Made by a program: the position numbers and the translations under genes
The notes under the pieces: model-generated
Seen by the model: the letters and a program-made list of their open reading frames with translations, nothing else
What the model was told of the DNA's origin: nothing
The model's database searches: none
Shown here: one piece after another, positions 23,783 through 33,671 of the stretch
Layout of the letters: each line of letters starts with the position of its first letter
Numbering within the stretch: the first letter of the stretch is position 1
Source of the DNA: Streptomyces althioticus
GTDB lineage: Bacteria > Actinomycetota > Actinomycetes > Streptomycetales > Streptomycetaceae
Direction of reading: 5' to 3'
Assembly: GCA_014649355.1 (NCBI GenBank)
Contig: BMSW01000038.1
Span: 1-35,779, forward strand
Length of the DNA stretch: 35,779 bases

Positions 23783-24517
23783 ATGCCCAAGGATGCGGTC
23801 GGCGCGGTCGGGGACCGGCTGGCGCCGGTGCTGCGGCAGGTCCGTGCGGGCAACGGCTTCGAGGAGGCGCTGGAGCAGATCCTCCAGGTGGTGCGGCTGG
23901 GCCTGGTGGCGGGCGGGGAGCGGCTGCCGGCCGAGCGGGAGCTGGCGGAGCGGCTGGGGATCAGCCGGGTGACGCTGCGCGAGGTGCTGAAGGTCCTCCA
24001 GGACCAGGGTCTGGTGGAGTCGCGGCGCGGCCGGTACGGCGGGACGTTCGTGCTGCCCCGTCCGACGGACGCCGGCGAGGAGGAGCTGCGGCGGCGGATC
24101 GCCGAGGTGGACATCGAGGACGTGCTGCGCTTCCGGGAGGTGCTGGAGGTGGGCGCGGCCGGGCTGTGCGCGGCGCACGGGCTGACGGACGAGCGGGCGG
24201 GGCGGCTGCGGGAGGCGCTGGCGGGTACGCAGGAGGCGCCGCTGGGCGACTACCGGAGGGCGGACACGCTGTTCCACCTGACCCTGGCGGAGCTGTCCGG
24301 CTCCCCCACGCTGACCGCGCAGTACGCGGCCGTGCGGGCGTCGGTGAACGACCTGCTGGACTGCATCCCGCTGCTGGTGCGCAACCTGGAGCACTCGCAG
24401 CGGCAGCACGCGGCGCTGGTGGAGGCGGTCGTGGAGGGGGACGCGGACGGGGCGCGCGAGGTGATGCGGGAGCACTGTGCGGGGACGGCGGCGCTGTTGC
24501 GGGGGTTCCTCGCCTGA
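23783..24517 (+). CDS. GntR/FadR-family transcriptional regulator
   Basis: The 244-residue protein has a winged helix-turn-helix at about 20-95 (FEEALEQILQVVRLGLVAGG, then LPAERELAERLGISRVTLRE and GLVESRRGRYGGTF). The C-terminal FCD-type helical ligand-binding domain has metal-binding candidates at RADTLFHLTLAELSG and EHSQRQHAALVEAV, with the terminal EVMREH. It is divergent from the glnA4 operon with an 85-bp shared spacer, and is followed on the same strand by the permease and hydrolase genes. It is therefore the obvious local controller of the module, and ethanolamine or gamma-glutamylethanolamide is a reasonable candidate ligand. The ATG at 23783 follows GGAAGGGGG. Repressor or activator function cannot be judged from sequence. 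Confidence 0.9.
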   Translation: MPKDAVGAVGDRLAPVLRQVRAGNGFEEALEQILQVVRLGLVAGGERLPAERELAERLGISRVTLREVLKVLQDQGLVESRRGRYGGTFVLPRPTDAGEEELRRRIAEVDIEDVLRFREVLEVGAAGLCAAHGLTDERAGRLREALAGTQEAPLGDYRRADTLFHLTLAELSGSPTLTAQYAAVRASVNDLLDCIPLLVRNLEHSQRQHAALVEAVVEGDADGAREVMREHCAGTAALLRGFLA

Positions 24518-24619
24518 CGGTGTGGCGCGCGGCGGGTCCGGGCAGGGTTTACCGCGGTTTAACGCACGGGGGTTGCGCTCGCGTCGGGTGCGCCACGAAG
24601 GTATGGGCCCACAAAGGTC

Positions 24620-24632
24620 TGGAACTGTTCCA
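24620..24632. promoter_or_regulatory. 13-bp palindrome upstream of the permease gene
   Basis: TGGAAC-T-GTTCCA is a perfect inverted repeat about 43 bp upstream of the permease start, within the 157-bp gap after the GntR gene. Together with the following TTACC it resembles GGAACCATTGC in the glnA4-GntR spacer. It may be a second site for the same regulator. Confidence 0.4.
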
Positions 24633-24674
24633 TTACCGTCTTCCGCGCCACACCGCCTCCTGGGGAGCCGTGCC

Positions 24675-26120
<1,446 letters not shown>

Positions 26121-26139
26121 GGAAGAGGGAGGTGTCCGG

Positions 26140-26820
26140 GTGTCGGGCAGGCCACTGATCGGCATCAGTACGTACGCGGAGTCGGGCGTGCGGTGGGGCG
26201 TGTGGCAGCTGGACGCCGCGCTGCTGCCGGCCGGCTATCCGCGGCTGGTGCGGCGGGCCGGCGGACTGGCGGCGATGCTGCCGCCGGACGCTCCGGAGCA
26301 CGCGGAGGCCGTCGTGGCCCGCCTCGACGGCCTGGTGATCGCGGGCGGCCCCGATGTGGAGCCCGTCCGCTACGGCGCGGAGCCCGACCCGCGTACGGGG
26401 CCTCCGGCGCGAGGGCGGGACGCGTGGGAGCTGGCGCTGATCGCGGCCGCGCTGGAGCGGGGGGTGCCGTTGCTCGGCATCTGCCGGGGCATGCAGCTGC
26501 TGAACGTCGCCCTGGGCGGCACGCTGATCCAGCACGTCGACGGCCACGCGGAGGTGCCGGGGGTCTTCGGGCGCCACCCGGTGAAGCCGGTGCCCGGCAC
26601 ACGGTACGCCGACGCGGTTCCCGAGGAGACGTCGGTCCCCACCTACCACCACCAGGCGGTCGACCGCCTCGGCACCGGCCTGATCCCCTCCGCGTACGCG
26701 GAGGACGGCACGGTGGAGGCGGTGGAACTTCCGGCGCCTGCGTGGGTTCTGGGCGTCCAGTGGCATCCGGAGATGGGGGACGACCTGCGGGTCATGCGGG
26801 CGCTGATCAACGCGGCGTGA
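26140..26820 (+). CDS. Gamma-glutamyl hydrolase, PuuD-like class I amidotransferase domain
   Basis: The 226-residue protein belongs to the peptidase C26 / class I glutamine amidotransferase fold. The nucleophile elbow LGICRGMQLLN gives C115, and the catalytic pair H209 and E211 lies in VQWHPE. The GGPDVEPVRYG segment and the TYHHQAVDRLG segment are typical of PuuD, which removes glutamate from gamma-glutamyl-GABA. Here the expected substrate is gamma-glutamylglycine, yielding glutamate and glycine as the last step of the ethanolamine route. GTG 26140 has GGAGG seven bases before it and lies 19 bases after the permease stop, so the two are co-transcribed. No synthase partner domain is fused or adjacent, in agreement with a free-standing hydrolase. 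Confidence 0.9.
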   Translation: MSGRPLIGISTYAESGVRWGVWQLDAALLPAGYPRLVRRAGGLAAMLPPDAPEHAEAVVARLDGLVIAGGPDVEPVRYGAEPDPRTGPPARGRDAWELALIAAALERGVPLLGICRGMQLLNVALGGTLIQHVDGHAEVPGVFGRHPVKPVPGTRYADAVPEETSVPTYHHQAVDRLGTGLIPSAYAEDGTVEAVELPAPAWVLGVQWHPEMGDDLRVMRALINAA

Positions 26821-26848
26821 CGTCGGCGTACGGGCGGCCCCTGTCAGC

Positions 26849-27044
26849 CGCGCAGTTCCCCGCGCCCCTTCGGGCGCGCCGCGCCTGCGGGCAGTCGTGC
26901 CGCAGGGCGGCACGGGTGGGCGCAGGCGGCAACCTGCAAGCGCCGGGCCGCGCAGCCCGCCCCCACGGCCACCGGGGTGCCGGGGACAGTCGTACGCCGG
27001 GTGCAGGCATCACCGTGGCCGGGCGCGCCGTTCCCCGCGTCCCT
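26849..27044. repeat. REP-like hairpins between convergent genes
   Basis: The same REP-like element as elsewhere occurs here in the opposite orientation at 26849-26870, with a diverged copy at 27023-27044. They flank about 150 bp of GC-rich sequence without a gene. They sit just after the stop codons of the hydrolase (plus) and LysR (minus) genes, where they could serve as terminators for both. Confidence 0.75.
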
Positions 27045-27054
27045 GGGGGGCGCC

Positions 27055-27990
27055 TCAGCCTCGCGTCAGGGACAGAAGGTCCCGCGCCGGGCCGGCGGGG
27101 CGGTGGCCCGTGGGCCAGACCGCCCGCAGGTCGCGGGCCAGGGCGACCGACTGGACCGGGATCCGGACCAGGCGCCGCATCCCCAGCTCCTCCCCCACCG
27201 CCAGTTCGCTCAGCACCGCCGGTCCCGCGCCGCCGACCGCCGCCGCCTTCACCGCCGTCGTCGAGGACAGCTCGATCAGCGGCCGCGCCAAACCCCCGAG
27301 CGCCGCGTCCAGCACCTGCCGGGTCCCCGATCCTTCCTCCCGCAGGACCAGCGGCGTGGCCGCCAGTTCCTCCGCCGCGAGGGGGCGTCTCCGACGGGCC
27401 CACGGGTGCGAGGGGGCGGTGACGACGACCAGCCGGTCGTGGGCGATCACCGCGGAGTCGAGTCCGCCCGGCACCGTCAGCCCCTCCACGAAGCCGAGGT
27501 CCGCCTCCCCCGCCAGCAGCCGCTCCGCGACCGCCGTCGAGTTGCCGGCGAGCAGGGACACCGCCGTGTCGGGCCGCTGCGCGCGCAGCGCGACGAGCCA
27601 CCCCGGCAGCAGGTACTCGGCGATCGTCATGCTCGCCGCGACCCGCAGACGTGAGTCCCTGCGGTCCCGCAGCGCCTGCGCACCCGCGTCGAACGCCTCG
27701 GCGGCCTCGACGATCCGCCGGGCCCAGTCGGTGACCAGGGCGCCCGCGTCGGTGAGCCGGGAACCGCGGGGCGAGCGGTCGACGAGAGCGACGCCGAGCT
27801 GCCGCTCCATCGAGCGGATCCGGCTGCTCGCGGCGGGCTGGGTGATGCCCAGCTCCCGCGCGGCCCGGCCCAGGCTCCCCACCCGTGCCACGGCGAGCAG
27901 CAGCTCGAGCGCGCCGAGGTCGGGCACCCGGTGCGCGAGCGAGCCGCCGTTCCCGGGCCGTTCGCCGCCGTGGTCTTCCGTCCTGCTCAT
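27055..27990 (-). CDS. LysR-family transcriptional regulator
   Basis: The 311-residue protein has a LysR-type winged helix-turn-helix at about residues 26-85 (LELLLAVARVGSLGRAAREL, GITQPAASSRIRSMERQLGV, DRSPRGSRLT). A periplasmic-binding-protein-like effector domain at 113-305 follows. The subgroup resembles CysL/CbbR-like regulators. Its ATG at 27988-27990 forms one end of a perfect 17-bp palindrome with T-N11-A geometry, so it probably represses its own gene. No ribosome binding site is seen and the mRNA may be leaderless. It lies 53 bases after the cobalamin-receptor-like gene on the same strand. The genes it controls are not evident, because there is no divergent neighbour, which is unusual for the family. 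Confidence 0.9.
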   Translation of the reverse strand: MSRTEDHGGERPGNGGSLAHRVPDLGALELLLAVARVGSLGRAARELGITQPAASSRIRSMERQLGVALVDRSPRGSRLTDAGALVTDWARRIVEAAEAFDAGAQALRDRRDSRLRVAASMTIAEYLLPGWLVALRAQRPDTAVSLLAGNSTAVAERLLAGEADLGFVEGLTVPGGLDSAVIAHDRLVVVTAPSHPWARRRRPLAAEELAATPLVLREEGSGTRQVLDAALGGLARPLIELSSTTAVKAAAVGGAGPAVLSELAVGEELGMRRLVRIPVQSVALARDLRAVWPTGHRPAGPARDLLSLTRG

Positions 27991-28004
27991 AAGCCCAGCT
28001 TATG
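27988..28004. promoter_or_regulatory. Perfect LysR-box palindrome over the lysR start codon
   Basis: CATAAGCCCAGCTTATG consists of 7-bp inverted arms around CCA and contains the T-N11-A core TAAGCCCAGCTTA typical of LysR-type sites. It covers the lysR ATG. Binding here would block its own transcription or translation start. Confidence 0.65.
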
Positions 28005-28043
28005 CAACGCGCGGCACACGCCCGCCGCGCGAGCACCCCGCCG

Positions 28044-28772
28044 TCAGACGCGGACCTCCCGCAACGCCCGCCCCAGCACCCTTGGGGCTTCCGCCAACGA
28101 CGGGCCGTACCAGGTGAGATGGCGTCCGCCGACCAGGGCGCAGGGGAGGCCGGGGAAGGCTTCCGGGCCGTCGTCGGCGGTGAAGCGGTACGGCTCGTCG
28201 GGGAGGACGACCAGATCCGGCCGTGCCGCGCGCAACTCGTCGAGCGGGACGCGCGGATACCGTTCGGAGTGGTCCGCGTACGGGTTGCGTACGCCGAGCC
28301 GGGCCAGCAGGTCACCCGCGAACGTGTCGCGGCCGAGCACCATCCAGGGGCGGCGCCAGATCGGCACGACGGCCGTGCGCGGCTCCGGGAACAGCGGTGG
28401 CGCCTCCCACGCCGCCTCCGCCGCGTCCAGCCAGCCGGGCCGGCTCCGCACCCCGCACGCGGTCAGGACGCGGTCCAGCTCGGCGAAGGCCTGTGGCAGG
28501 GTTCGTACGTGCGTGACCAGGACGTCGAGGCCCGCCGCGCGCAGGGCGTCGAGGTCGGGCTGCCGGTTCTCCTCCTCGTTGGCGATCACGAGGTCGGGGG
28601 CAAGCTCGGCGATCCGGTCCACCGCCGGGTTCTTGGTGCCGCCGACGCGGGCCACGTCGAGCCCGGCGGGGTGGGTGCACCAGTCGGTGGCCGCGATCAG
28701 GGCACCGGGCGCCGACACCGCCACGGCCTCGGTGAGCGAGGGGACGAGGGACACCACGCGTGGGGTGCTCAT
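28044..28772 (-). CDS. Cytosolic helical-backbone metal receptor (BtuF-like)
   Basis: This 242-residue protein has the fold pattern of cobalamin/iron-chelate binding proteins (Peripla_BP_2). The start RVVSLVPSLTEAVAVSAPGA is followed by DWCTHPAGLDVARVGGTKNP, DRIAELAPDLVIANEEENRQ and LRAAGLDVLVTHVRTLPQAF, typical of BtuF. There is no signal peptide or lipobox, so it should stay in the cytoplasm and cannot be a normal transporter subunit. Its ATG overlaps the stop of the XRE-cupin regulator in ATGA. No ABC transporter gene for it lies nearby. A role in storing or sensing corrinoid or a metal chelate is possible; this is inference. Confidence 0.82.
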   Translation of the reverse strand: MSTPRVVSLVPSLTEAVAVSAPGALIAATDWCTHPAGLDVARVGGTKNPAVDRIAELAPDLVIANEEENRQPDLDALRAAGLDVLVTHVRTLPQAFAELDRVLTACGVRSRPGWLDAAEAAWEAPPLFPEPRTAVVPIWRRPWMVLGRDTFAGDLLARLGVRNPYADHSERYPRVPLDELRAARPDLVVLPDEPYRFTADDGPEAFPGLPCALVGGRHLTWYGPSLAEAPRVLGRALREVRV

Positions 28773-29341
28773 CGGCGCGGCTTGGTGTCCCGCAGCGCCT
28801 CGATGTGCTCGGCGACGGCGACGACCAGGAGCCGGGTCTCCGGCACCGTGGCCCGCCAGCGGTGCCGGACGCCGCCGGTGAGGTAGAGGGTGTCGCCGCG
28901 GCCGAGGCGGTAGGCGCGCCCCTCGGCCTCGATCTCCACGGCGCCTTCGGCGACGTACATCAACTGGTCGTTGCGGAACTGCAGTTCCCGTCCGGCGTCG
29001 TGGTCACCGGTGAACTCCTGGGCGTGCATCTGGTGGTGCCCGCGGACCAGGGACCGCACCCGCGGCTCCGCCCACTCCTCGGTGCCCTCGGCGCGCACGA
29101 CGTCCACGCTGCACGCCGGGTCGGCGGCGGCGAGCAGTTCGACCGCGGTGGTGCGCAGGGCGTCGGCGAGCTTCTCCAGGGAGGTCTGGCTGGGACGCGC
29201 GCGCTCGTTCTCGATCTGGCTGAGGAACGGGACCGACAGACCGCTGCGCTCGGCCACGACGGCGAGGGTGAGGTCCAGCGTGCGGCGTCGCCGCCGCACG
29301 GCCGCGCCCACGCGCAAGGGCTGTTCCTTGTGGTCGCCCAT
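28769..29341 (-). CDS. XRE-family regulator with cupin domain (PuuR-like)
   Basis: The 190-residue protein has an N-terminal helix-turn-helix at about 10-65 (GAAVRRRRRTLDLTLAVVAE, SGLSVPFLSQIENERARPSQ, SLEKLADALRTT) and a C-terminal cupin at about 115-182 (LMYVAEGAVEIEAEGRAYRL, GRGDTLYLTGGVRHRWRATV). The cupin histidines that bind metal in related enzymes are only partly present. Its length and layout match PuuR of E. coli, which represses putrescine degradation genes of the gamma-glutamylation pathway. Because a Puu-like ethanolamine module lies about 2 kb away, a link is conceivable. I use ATG 29339-29341 after GGAGGAGGGAG; an upstream GTG at 29374 is less likely. It is translationally coupled to the BtuF-like gene by an ATGA overlap. 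Confidence 0.88.
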   Translation of the reverse strand: MGDHKEQPLRVGAAVRRRRRTLDLTLAVVAERSGLSVPFLSQIENERARPSQTSLEKLADALRTTAVELLAAADPACSVDVVRAEGTEEWAEPRVRSLVRGHHQMHAQEFTGDHDAGRELQFRNDQLMYVAEGAVEIEAEGRAYRLGRGDTLYLTGGVRHRWRATVPETRLLVVAVAEHIEALRDTKPRR

Positions 29342-29419
29342 CGCTCCGGCTCCCTCCTCCGCCGCTCGTCGCACCCGACCGCCGAGGTTCCGGCGTTCTT
29401 CCTCTGCTGAGTTGTCTGC

Positions 29420-29448
29420 ACCCTACGCATGTTCGGCAAACCGTTCAG
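29420..29448 (-). promoter_or_regulatory. Possible promoter of the XRE-cupin operon
   Basis: On the minus strand CTGAAC (29448-29443) and TAGGGT (29425-29420) are 17 bp apart. Transcription would start about 70 bases before the XRE-cupin ATG. The -10 is a fair match; the -35 is weak. Confidence 0.4.
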
Positions 29449-29671
29449 GCGCCTGTCACGACGCCTCCCTGTGCGGCCGGTACGGACCTCACAGTTCACG
29501 CCAGCCGCCCGCCGGGCCCCTCGGTACACCTCGCACGCGAAAAGGGGTGTTCCCGCCATTGTTCACCGTGTTCGCCGGAAGGTCACGGGGAGGTGCGGAG
29601 AGGTTCGGGGAATGGTTCACGCTCTGCGGTTGTCCGGATTCCTACGGTGGCGGGTGGCGGCTCCGGACGGC
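29449..29671. other. Spacer without a recognised gene
   Basis: Between the XRE-cupin promoter and the betaine operon terminator I see no coding region on either strand. The sequence is locally less GC-rich (for example around 29560-29600, TTGTTCACCGTGTTCGCCGG). It may hold regulatory sequence, but no repeat or hairpin stands out. Confidence 0.4.
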
Positions 29672-29724
29672 GCGAGGGGCGGGTCCGGGCGCCCCAGGGG
29701 GACGCTCCGGGACCCGCCCCTCGC
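29672..29724 (-). terminator. Betaine transporter operon terminator
   Basis: Perfect 15-bp arms (GCGAGGGGCGGGTCC at 29672-29686, complement at 29710-29724) enclose a 23-base loop. The stem begins 24 bases downstream of the transporter stop codon. It is a strong GC hairpin with no T-run. Confidence 0.8.
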
Positions 29725-29748
29725 AGGACGTGACCGGCAGGACGGCGG

Positions 29749-32370
29749 TTACTGCGGCGTCATCCGCTCCACCATGTCCGGGTGCTCGTCGAGCCAGGCG
29801 GCGACGGCCTCCTCCTCGTGCCCCTGGCCGCGGTTCTTGATCTCCGCCTCCAGGGAACCGAGCTCGTCCTCACTCATGTGGAAGTTCTTGATCCACTCGG
29901 TGAGCTGGGGGTACTGCTCGGGGAAGTTCTTGCTCGCGATGGTGTGGATGGTGTTGCTCTCGCCCCAGGCGCGCTTCGGGTCCGCGAGCTTGGTCAGCTC
30001 GTAGTCGTTGTACGCCCAGTGCGGCGACCAGAGCGTGACCGCGACCGGCTTCTTCTTGGCGTAGGAGCGCTTGAGCTCGGCCAGCATCGCCGGCGAGGAG
30101 CCGTCGACGACCTTGTACTCCTTGTCCAGGCCGTAGGCGGGCAGCACCTTGTTCTTCAGGATGTCCATCTGGCCGGTCCCGGCCTCGATGCCGACGATCC
30201 GCCCGCCGAACAGGTCGGCCTTGCCCTTGAGGTCCGCCAGGGACTTGACGTCCTTGACGTAGGACGGGACGGAGATCTCGAGCGACACCGGTTCGTACCA
30301 CGTACCGAGGTCGGTGAGTTTGTCCTTGTTCGGCTCGTAGAAGTTCTTCTGCGAGTGTGGCAGCCACGCGTCGAAGTTGAGGTCGATGTCCCCGGACGCG
30401 AGGCCGGTGTAGACCGGGCCGACCTCCATCTGCTTGAGGTTCAGCTTGTAGCCGCGCCGCTCCAGGACGTTCTTCCACAGGTAGGTGACGGCCACGTCCT
30501 CCTCCCACGGGAACCACGCCACGTCCAGGGCGCGCTTCGCCTCGGCGGGGGTGTCGCCGCCCGGACCGGACTTCACGGGGGCCAGCTTGTCGACGACGTC
30601 CGGGTTGTCCTTCAGCCAGGCGCGCACGGCGTCCTGCTGACGGCCCTTGCCGGCCTTGTTGATCTCGGCCTCCAGGCTGGTGAGTTCCTCCTCGCTCATC
30701 GAGAAGTCCTTCAGCCACTGCCCGACGACCGGGTTCTCACCGGCGAAGCCCTTGCGGGACACCAGGTGCACCGCGTCGCCCTCGCCCCAGGAGCCCTTGG
30801 GGTCCTTCAGCTTCTTCAGGTCGTAGTCGCTGTAGGCCCAGTGCGGCGACCAGAGCGTGACGACGACCGGTTCCTGCTTGCTGTAGGCGCGCTTGAGTTC
30901 GGCCAGCATCGCCGGGGTGGAGCTGTCGACGACCTTGTACTCCTTGTCGAGGCCGTAGTCGGGCAGCACCTTGCTCTTCAGCAGGCCCATCATGCCGGCA
31001 CTGGACTCGATGCCGGTGATCTTCCCGCCGAAGGTGGCCGCCTTGCCCTTCAGGTCCTCGAGGGAGTTGACGTCCTTCATGTACGCGGGGACGGACAGCT
31101 CCAGGGTCGTCTCCTCGTACCAGGTGCCGAGGTCCTCGAGCCGGTCGCCGTACTTCTTCCAGTACTCCGCGTGCGTGGTGGGCAGCCAGGCGTCGGTCTG
31201 GAAGTCGACGTCGCCCTGCGCCAGCGCGGTGTACAGCGGCCCGGCGTCCAGCTGCTTGGCCTCGACCTCGAAGCCGCGCTGCTCGAGGATCTCCTTCCAC
31301 AGGTACGTGGAGGCCACCCCCTCGTCCCAGGGGATGTAGCCGATGCTGACCTTCTTGCCGTCGCCGACGTTCTTGTCGTTCGCCGTGGTGTCGCCGGACC
31401 CGGCGGTACCGCCGAACAGACCCATGCCACCGGCCACCAGGGCCAGGACGACGATGCCGACCACGGCGACCTGCGGCCGGGGACGGTAGGACCAGATCTT
31501 GAGCCCCTGCGCGGCGCGCGCCTTGGCGGCCGCGCGGCGGCCCAGCGGCGACACCTGGGTGCCCAGGGCGCTGGTCATGCGGTCCAGGTAGATCGCCAGG
31601 ATGACGATGGCCAGGCCGGACTCGGCGCCGAGGCCGATGTTCAGCTGCCCGATGGCCTCGATGACGGCGCCGCCGAGCCCACCGGTGCCGACCATGCCGG
31701 CGATCGCGGCCATGGACAGGCCCAGCATGATGACCTGGTTGACGCCCGCCATCACCGTCGGGAGCGCCAGCGGGAGCTGGACGCGCAGCAGGGTGTTGCG
31801 GGGCGTGGTGCCGAACGCCTCGGCCGCCTCGACGAGTTCCTTGTCGACCTGCCGGATGCCCAGCTCGGTCATGCGCACGCCGGGGGCGAGCGCGAAGATC
31901 AAGGTGGCGACGATGCCGGGGGCGGAACCCGTCCCGAAGAACAGGATCGCCGGGATGAGGTAGATCATCGCGGGCAGCGTCTGCATGAAGTCGAGGATCG
32001 GCCGCACGAAGGCGCTGACCCGGTCCGACCGGGCCGCCCAGATTCCCACCGGCACCGAGATCACCAGGGCGATCACGGTGGCGACGAGCACCAGGGACAG
32101 CGTCACCATCGAGTCCTCCCACAACTCCATGGAGTCGAGGAAGGCGAAGCCGACGAAGGTGAGGACACCGGCGAGGGTGCCCCGCAGCCAGAAGGCGATG
32201 ACCGCGAAGATGCCGCAGAGGATCAGCGGCTCCGGGGCCTGGAGGACGGCGTTGACACCGTCGTAGGCGCCGGTGAAGACGGCCTTGAAGAAGTCGAACA
32301 GCCAGGTGAGGTTGTCGAGCAGCCAGTCCACCGAGGTGTTGACCCAGTCGCCGAGCGGGATCCTAGGCAC
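29749..32370 (-). CDS. Betaine/choline ABC importer: permease fused to two binding domains
   Basis: This 873-residue protein combines an OpuAB/ProW-like permease with two OpuAC-type substrate-binding domains. The permease occupies residues 1-275, with the EAA loop EAAEAFGTTPRNTLLRVQLP at 181-200. A further membrane helix at about 300-320 tethers the first binding domain (about 341-598), and the second binding domain follows (about 615-873), so both should lie outside the cell. Each binding domain carries the aromatic landmarks of quaternary-amine receptors: PW(D/E)E, DAWLP and LWSPHWAY. The two domains resemble each other closely (GLDKEYKVVD, PAMLAELKR). The partner ATPase gene lies directly upstream, and the GTG start overlaps its stop in GTGCCTAG (8 bases). 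The likely cargo is glycine betaine or another osmoprotectant. Confidence 0.92.
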   Translation of the reverse strand: MPRIPLGDWVNTSVDWLLDNLTWLFDFFKAVFTGAYDGVNAVLQAPEPLILCGIFAVIAFWLRGTLAGVLTFVGFAFLDSMELWEDSMVTLSLVLVATVIALVISVPVGIWAARSDRVSAFVRPILDFMQTLPAMIYLIPAILFFGTGSAPGIVATLIFALAPGVRMTELGIRQVDKELVEAAEAFGTTPRNTLLRVQLPLALPTVMAGVNQVIMLGLSMAAIAGMVGTGGLGGAVIEAIGQLNIGLGAESGLAIVILAIYLDRMTSALGTQVSPLGRRAAAKARAAQGLKIWSYRPRPQVAVVGIVVLALVAGGMGLFGGTAGSGDTTANDKNVGDGKKVSIGYIPWDEGVASTYLWKEILEQRGFEVEAKQLDAGPLYTALAQGDVDFQTDAWLPTTHAEYWKKYGDRLEDLGTWYEETTLELSVPAYMKDVNSLEDLKGKAATFGGKITGIESSAGMMGLLKSKVLPDYGLDKEYKVVDSSTPAMLAELKRAYSKQEPVVVTLWSPHWAYSDYDLKKLKDPKGSWGEGDAVHLVSRKGFAGENPVVGQWLKDFSMSEEELTSLEAEINKAGKGRQQDAVRAWLKDNPDVVDKLAPVKSGPGGDTPAEAKRALDVAWFPWEEDVAVTYLWKNVLERRGYKLNLKQMEVGPVYTGLASGDIDLNFDAWLPHSQKNFYEPNKDKLTDLGTWYEPVSLEISVPSYVKDVKSLADLKGKADLFGGRIVGIEAGTGQMDILKNKVLPAYGLDKEYKVVDGSSPAMLAELKRSYAKKKPVAVTLWSPHWAYNDYELTKLADPKRAWGESNTIHTIASKNFPEQYPQLTEWIKNFHMSEDELGSLEAEIKNRGQGHEEEAVAAWLDEHPDMVERMTPQ

Positions 32371-33448
32371 GGGCCATCACCTTCCCGCCCTTGTCGCGGG
32401 GGCTGTCGCAGACGCCGGGGGCCGCCTCCTCGTCGCCGAGGAAGCCGACCAGGCGCTGCCGGGGCACGACGCCGACGACGTCGCCGTCGTCCACCACGGC
32501 CACCGGGTGCGGCACGCGCGCGCTGATGGCGCACAGGTCGGTGAAGGACGTGCCGGGCGTGGCGGTCTCGCAGGCGCAGTCGGCCTCGTCGCCGCGCACC
32601 TCGGAGTCCATCACGGCCTGGGCGGTGAGCACGCGGGAGCGGTCGACGTCCTGGGTGAAGGACGCCACGTAGTCGTTGGCCGGCCGGATCAGGATGTCCT
32701 GCGCGGTGCCGATCTGGACGATACGACCGTCCCGCATGACGGCGATGCGGTCACCGAGGCGCATGGCCTCGTTGAGGTCGTGGGTGATGAAGACGATGGT
32801 CTTCTTCAGCTTCTTCTGCAGCTCGATCAGCTGGTCCTGCATGTCGCGCCGGATCAGCGGGTCGAGGGCGCTGAAGGACTCGTCCATCAGCAGCAGGTCG
32901 GCGTCGGTCGCGAGCGCGCGGGCGAGGCCGACGCGCTGCTGCATGCCGCCGGACAGCTCGTCGGGCCACGAGTCCTCCCAGCCGGCCAGGCCGCACAGGG
33001 CGAGCGCCTCGTCGGCGCGGCGTTCGCGCTCGGCGCGGGGCACGCCCTGCACTTCAAGACCGTAGGCAGCGTTGTCACGGACGCTGCGGTGCGGGAAGAG
33101 CGCGAAGTGCTGGAAGACCATGCTGATCTTCCGGGACCTGACGTCCCGCAGCTCGCGGCCGGACAGGCCGGTGAGGTCCTGCCCGTCGAAGCGGACGTGT
33201 CCGGCGGTCGGTTCCAGCAGACCGTTCAGCATCCGCAGCAGGGTCGACTTGCCGGAGCCCGAGAGGCCCATGACGACGAAGATCTCGCCCGGCTCCACGG
33301 AGAAGGACGCGTCGATGACGGCGGCGGTGACGCCGTCGGACCGCAGCTCCTCGCGGTCGGCCGTGTTGGTGCGCAGTCGTTCGACTGCCTGGTCCGGTCG
33401 TCTGCCGAACACCTTGAACAGATGCTCGGCCTCAAGCCTTGATGACAC
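32363..33448 (-). CDS. Betaine-type ABC transporter ATPase (ProV/OpuAA)
   Basis: The 361-residue ATPase has Walker A GLSGSGKST at 61-69, the Q loop VFQHFALFPHR, the signature LSGGMQQRVGLARA from 165, Walker B LLLMDES with E190 and the switch H223. The N-terminal extension (EAEHLFKVFGRRPDQAVERL) and the stretch before Walker A identify the ProV/OpuAA subfamily. The C-terminal 90 residues are a CBS-like remnant (LCAISARVPHPVAVVDDGDV, VGVVPRQRLVGFLG). In this subfamily CBS domains sense ionic strength. The GTG at 33446-33448 follows GAGAGG. It is the first gene of a two-gene operon with the permease/receptor fusion. Confidence 0.94.
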   Translation of the reverse strand: MSSRLEAEHLFKVFGRRPDQAVERLRTNTADREELRSDGVTAAVIDASFSVEPGEIFVVMGLSGSGKSTLLRMLNGLLEPTAGHVRFDGQDLTGLSGRELRDVRSRKISMVFQHFALFPHRSVRDNAAYGLEVQGVPRAERERRADEALALCGLAGWEDSWPDELSGGMQQRVGLARALATDADLLLMDESFSALDPLIRRDMQDQLIELQKKLKKTIVFITHDLNEAMRLGDRIAVMRDGRIVQIGTAQDILIRPANDYVASFTQDVDRSRVLTAQAVMDSEVRGDEADCACETATPGTSFTDLCAISARVPHPVAVVDDGDVVGVVPRQRLVGFLGDEEAAPGVCDSPRDKGGKVMARA

Positions 33449-33671
33449 ACGTACCTCTCGTCTCGGCGACAGATGCCGGAGCGATGCGGCGGGCCCGGAG
33501 ACCCACGACAGGTTGAAACAGCAACCGGCATCGTTCCGCCGCCGCGCCTCCCCGGAATCGAACGGCGCAAACTTTTCGTGTGCCGCCTCACAGATGTGGC
33601 GCAGGGCGCAACACGTCGCGCGGAGGGCCACAGGGCGCGCCGCCGCGCCGGTGCTGTCGGTGGGGTGCGGC

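Noticed and set aside
24545..24565. GlnR-type box in GGTTTACCGCGGTTTAACG upstream of the permease
   Set aside because: The order and spacing of the half-sites do not match the GTNAC-N6-GAAAC pattern.
29782..32526. A 914-codon plus-strand open frame opposite the betaine transporter
   Set aside because: Same antisense artefact; no motif, start signal or codon pattern of its own.
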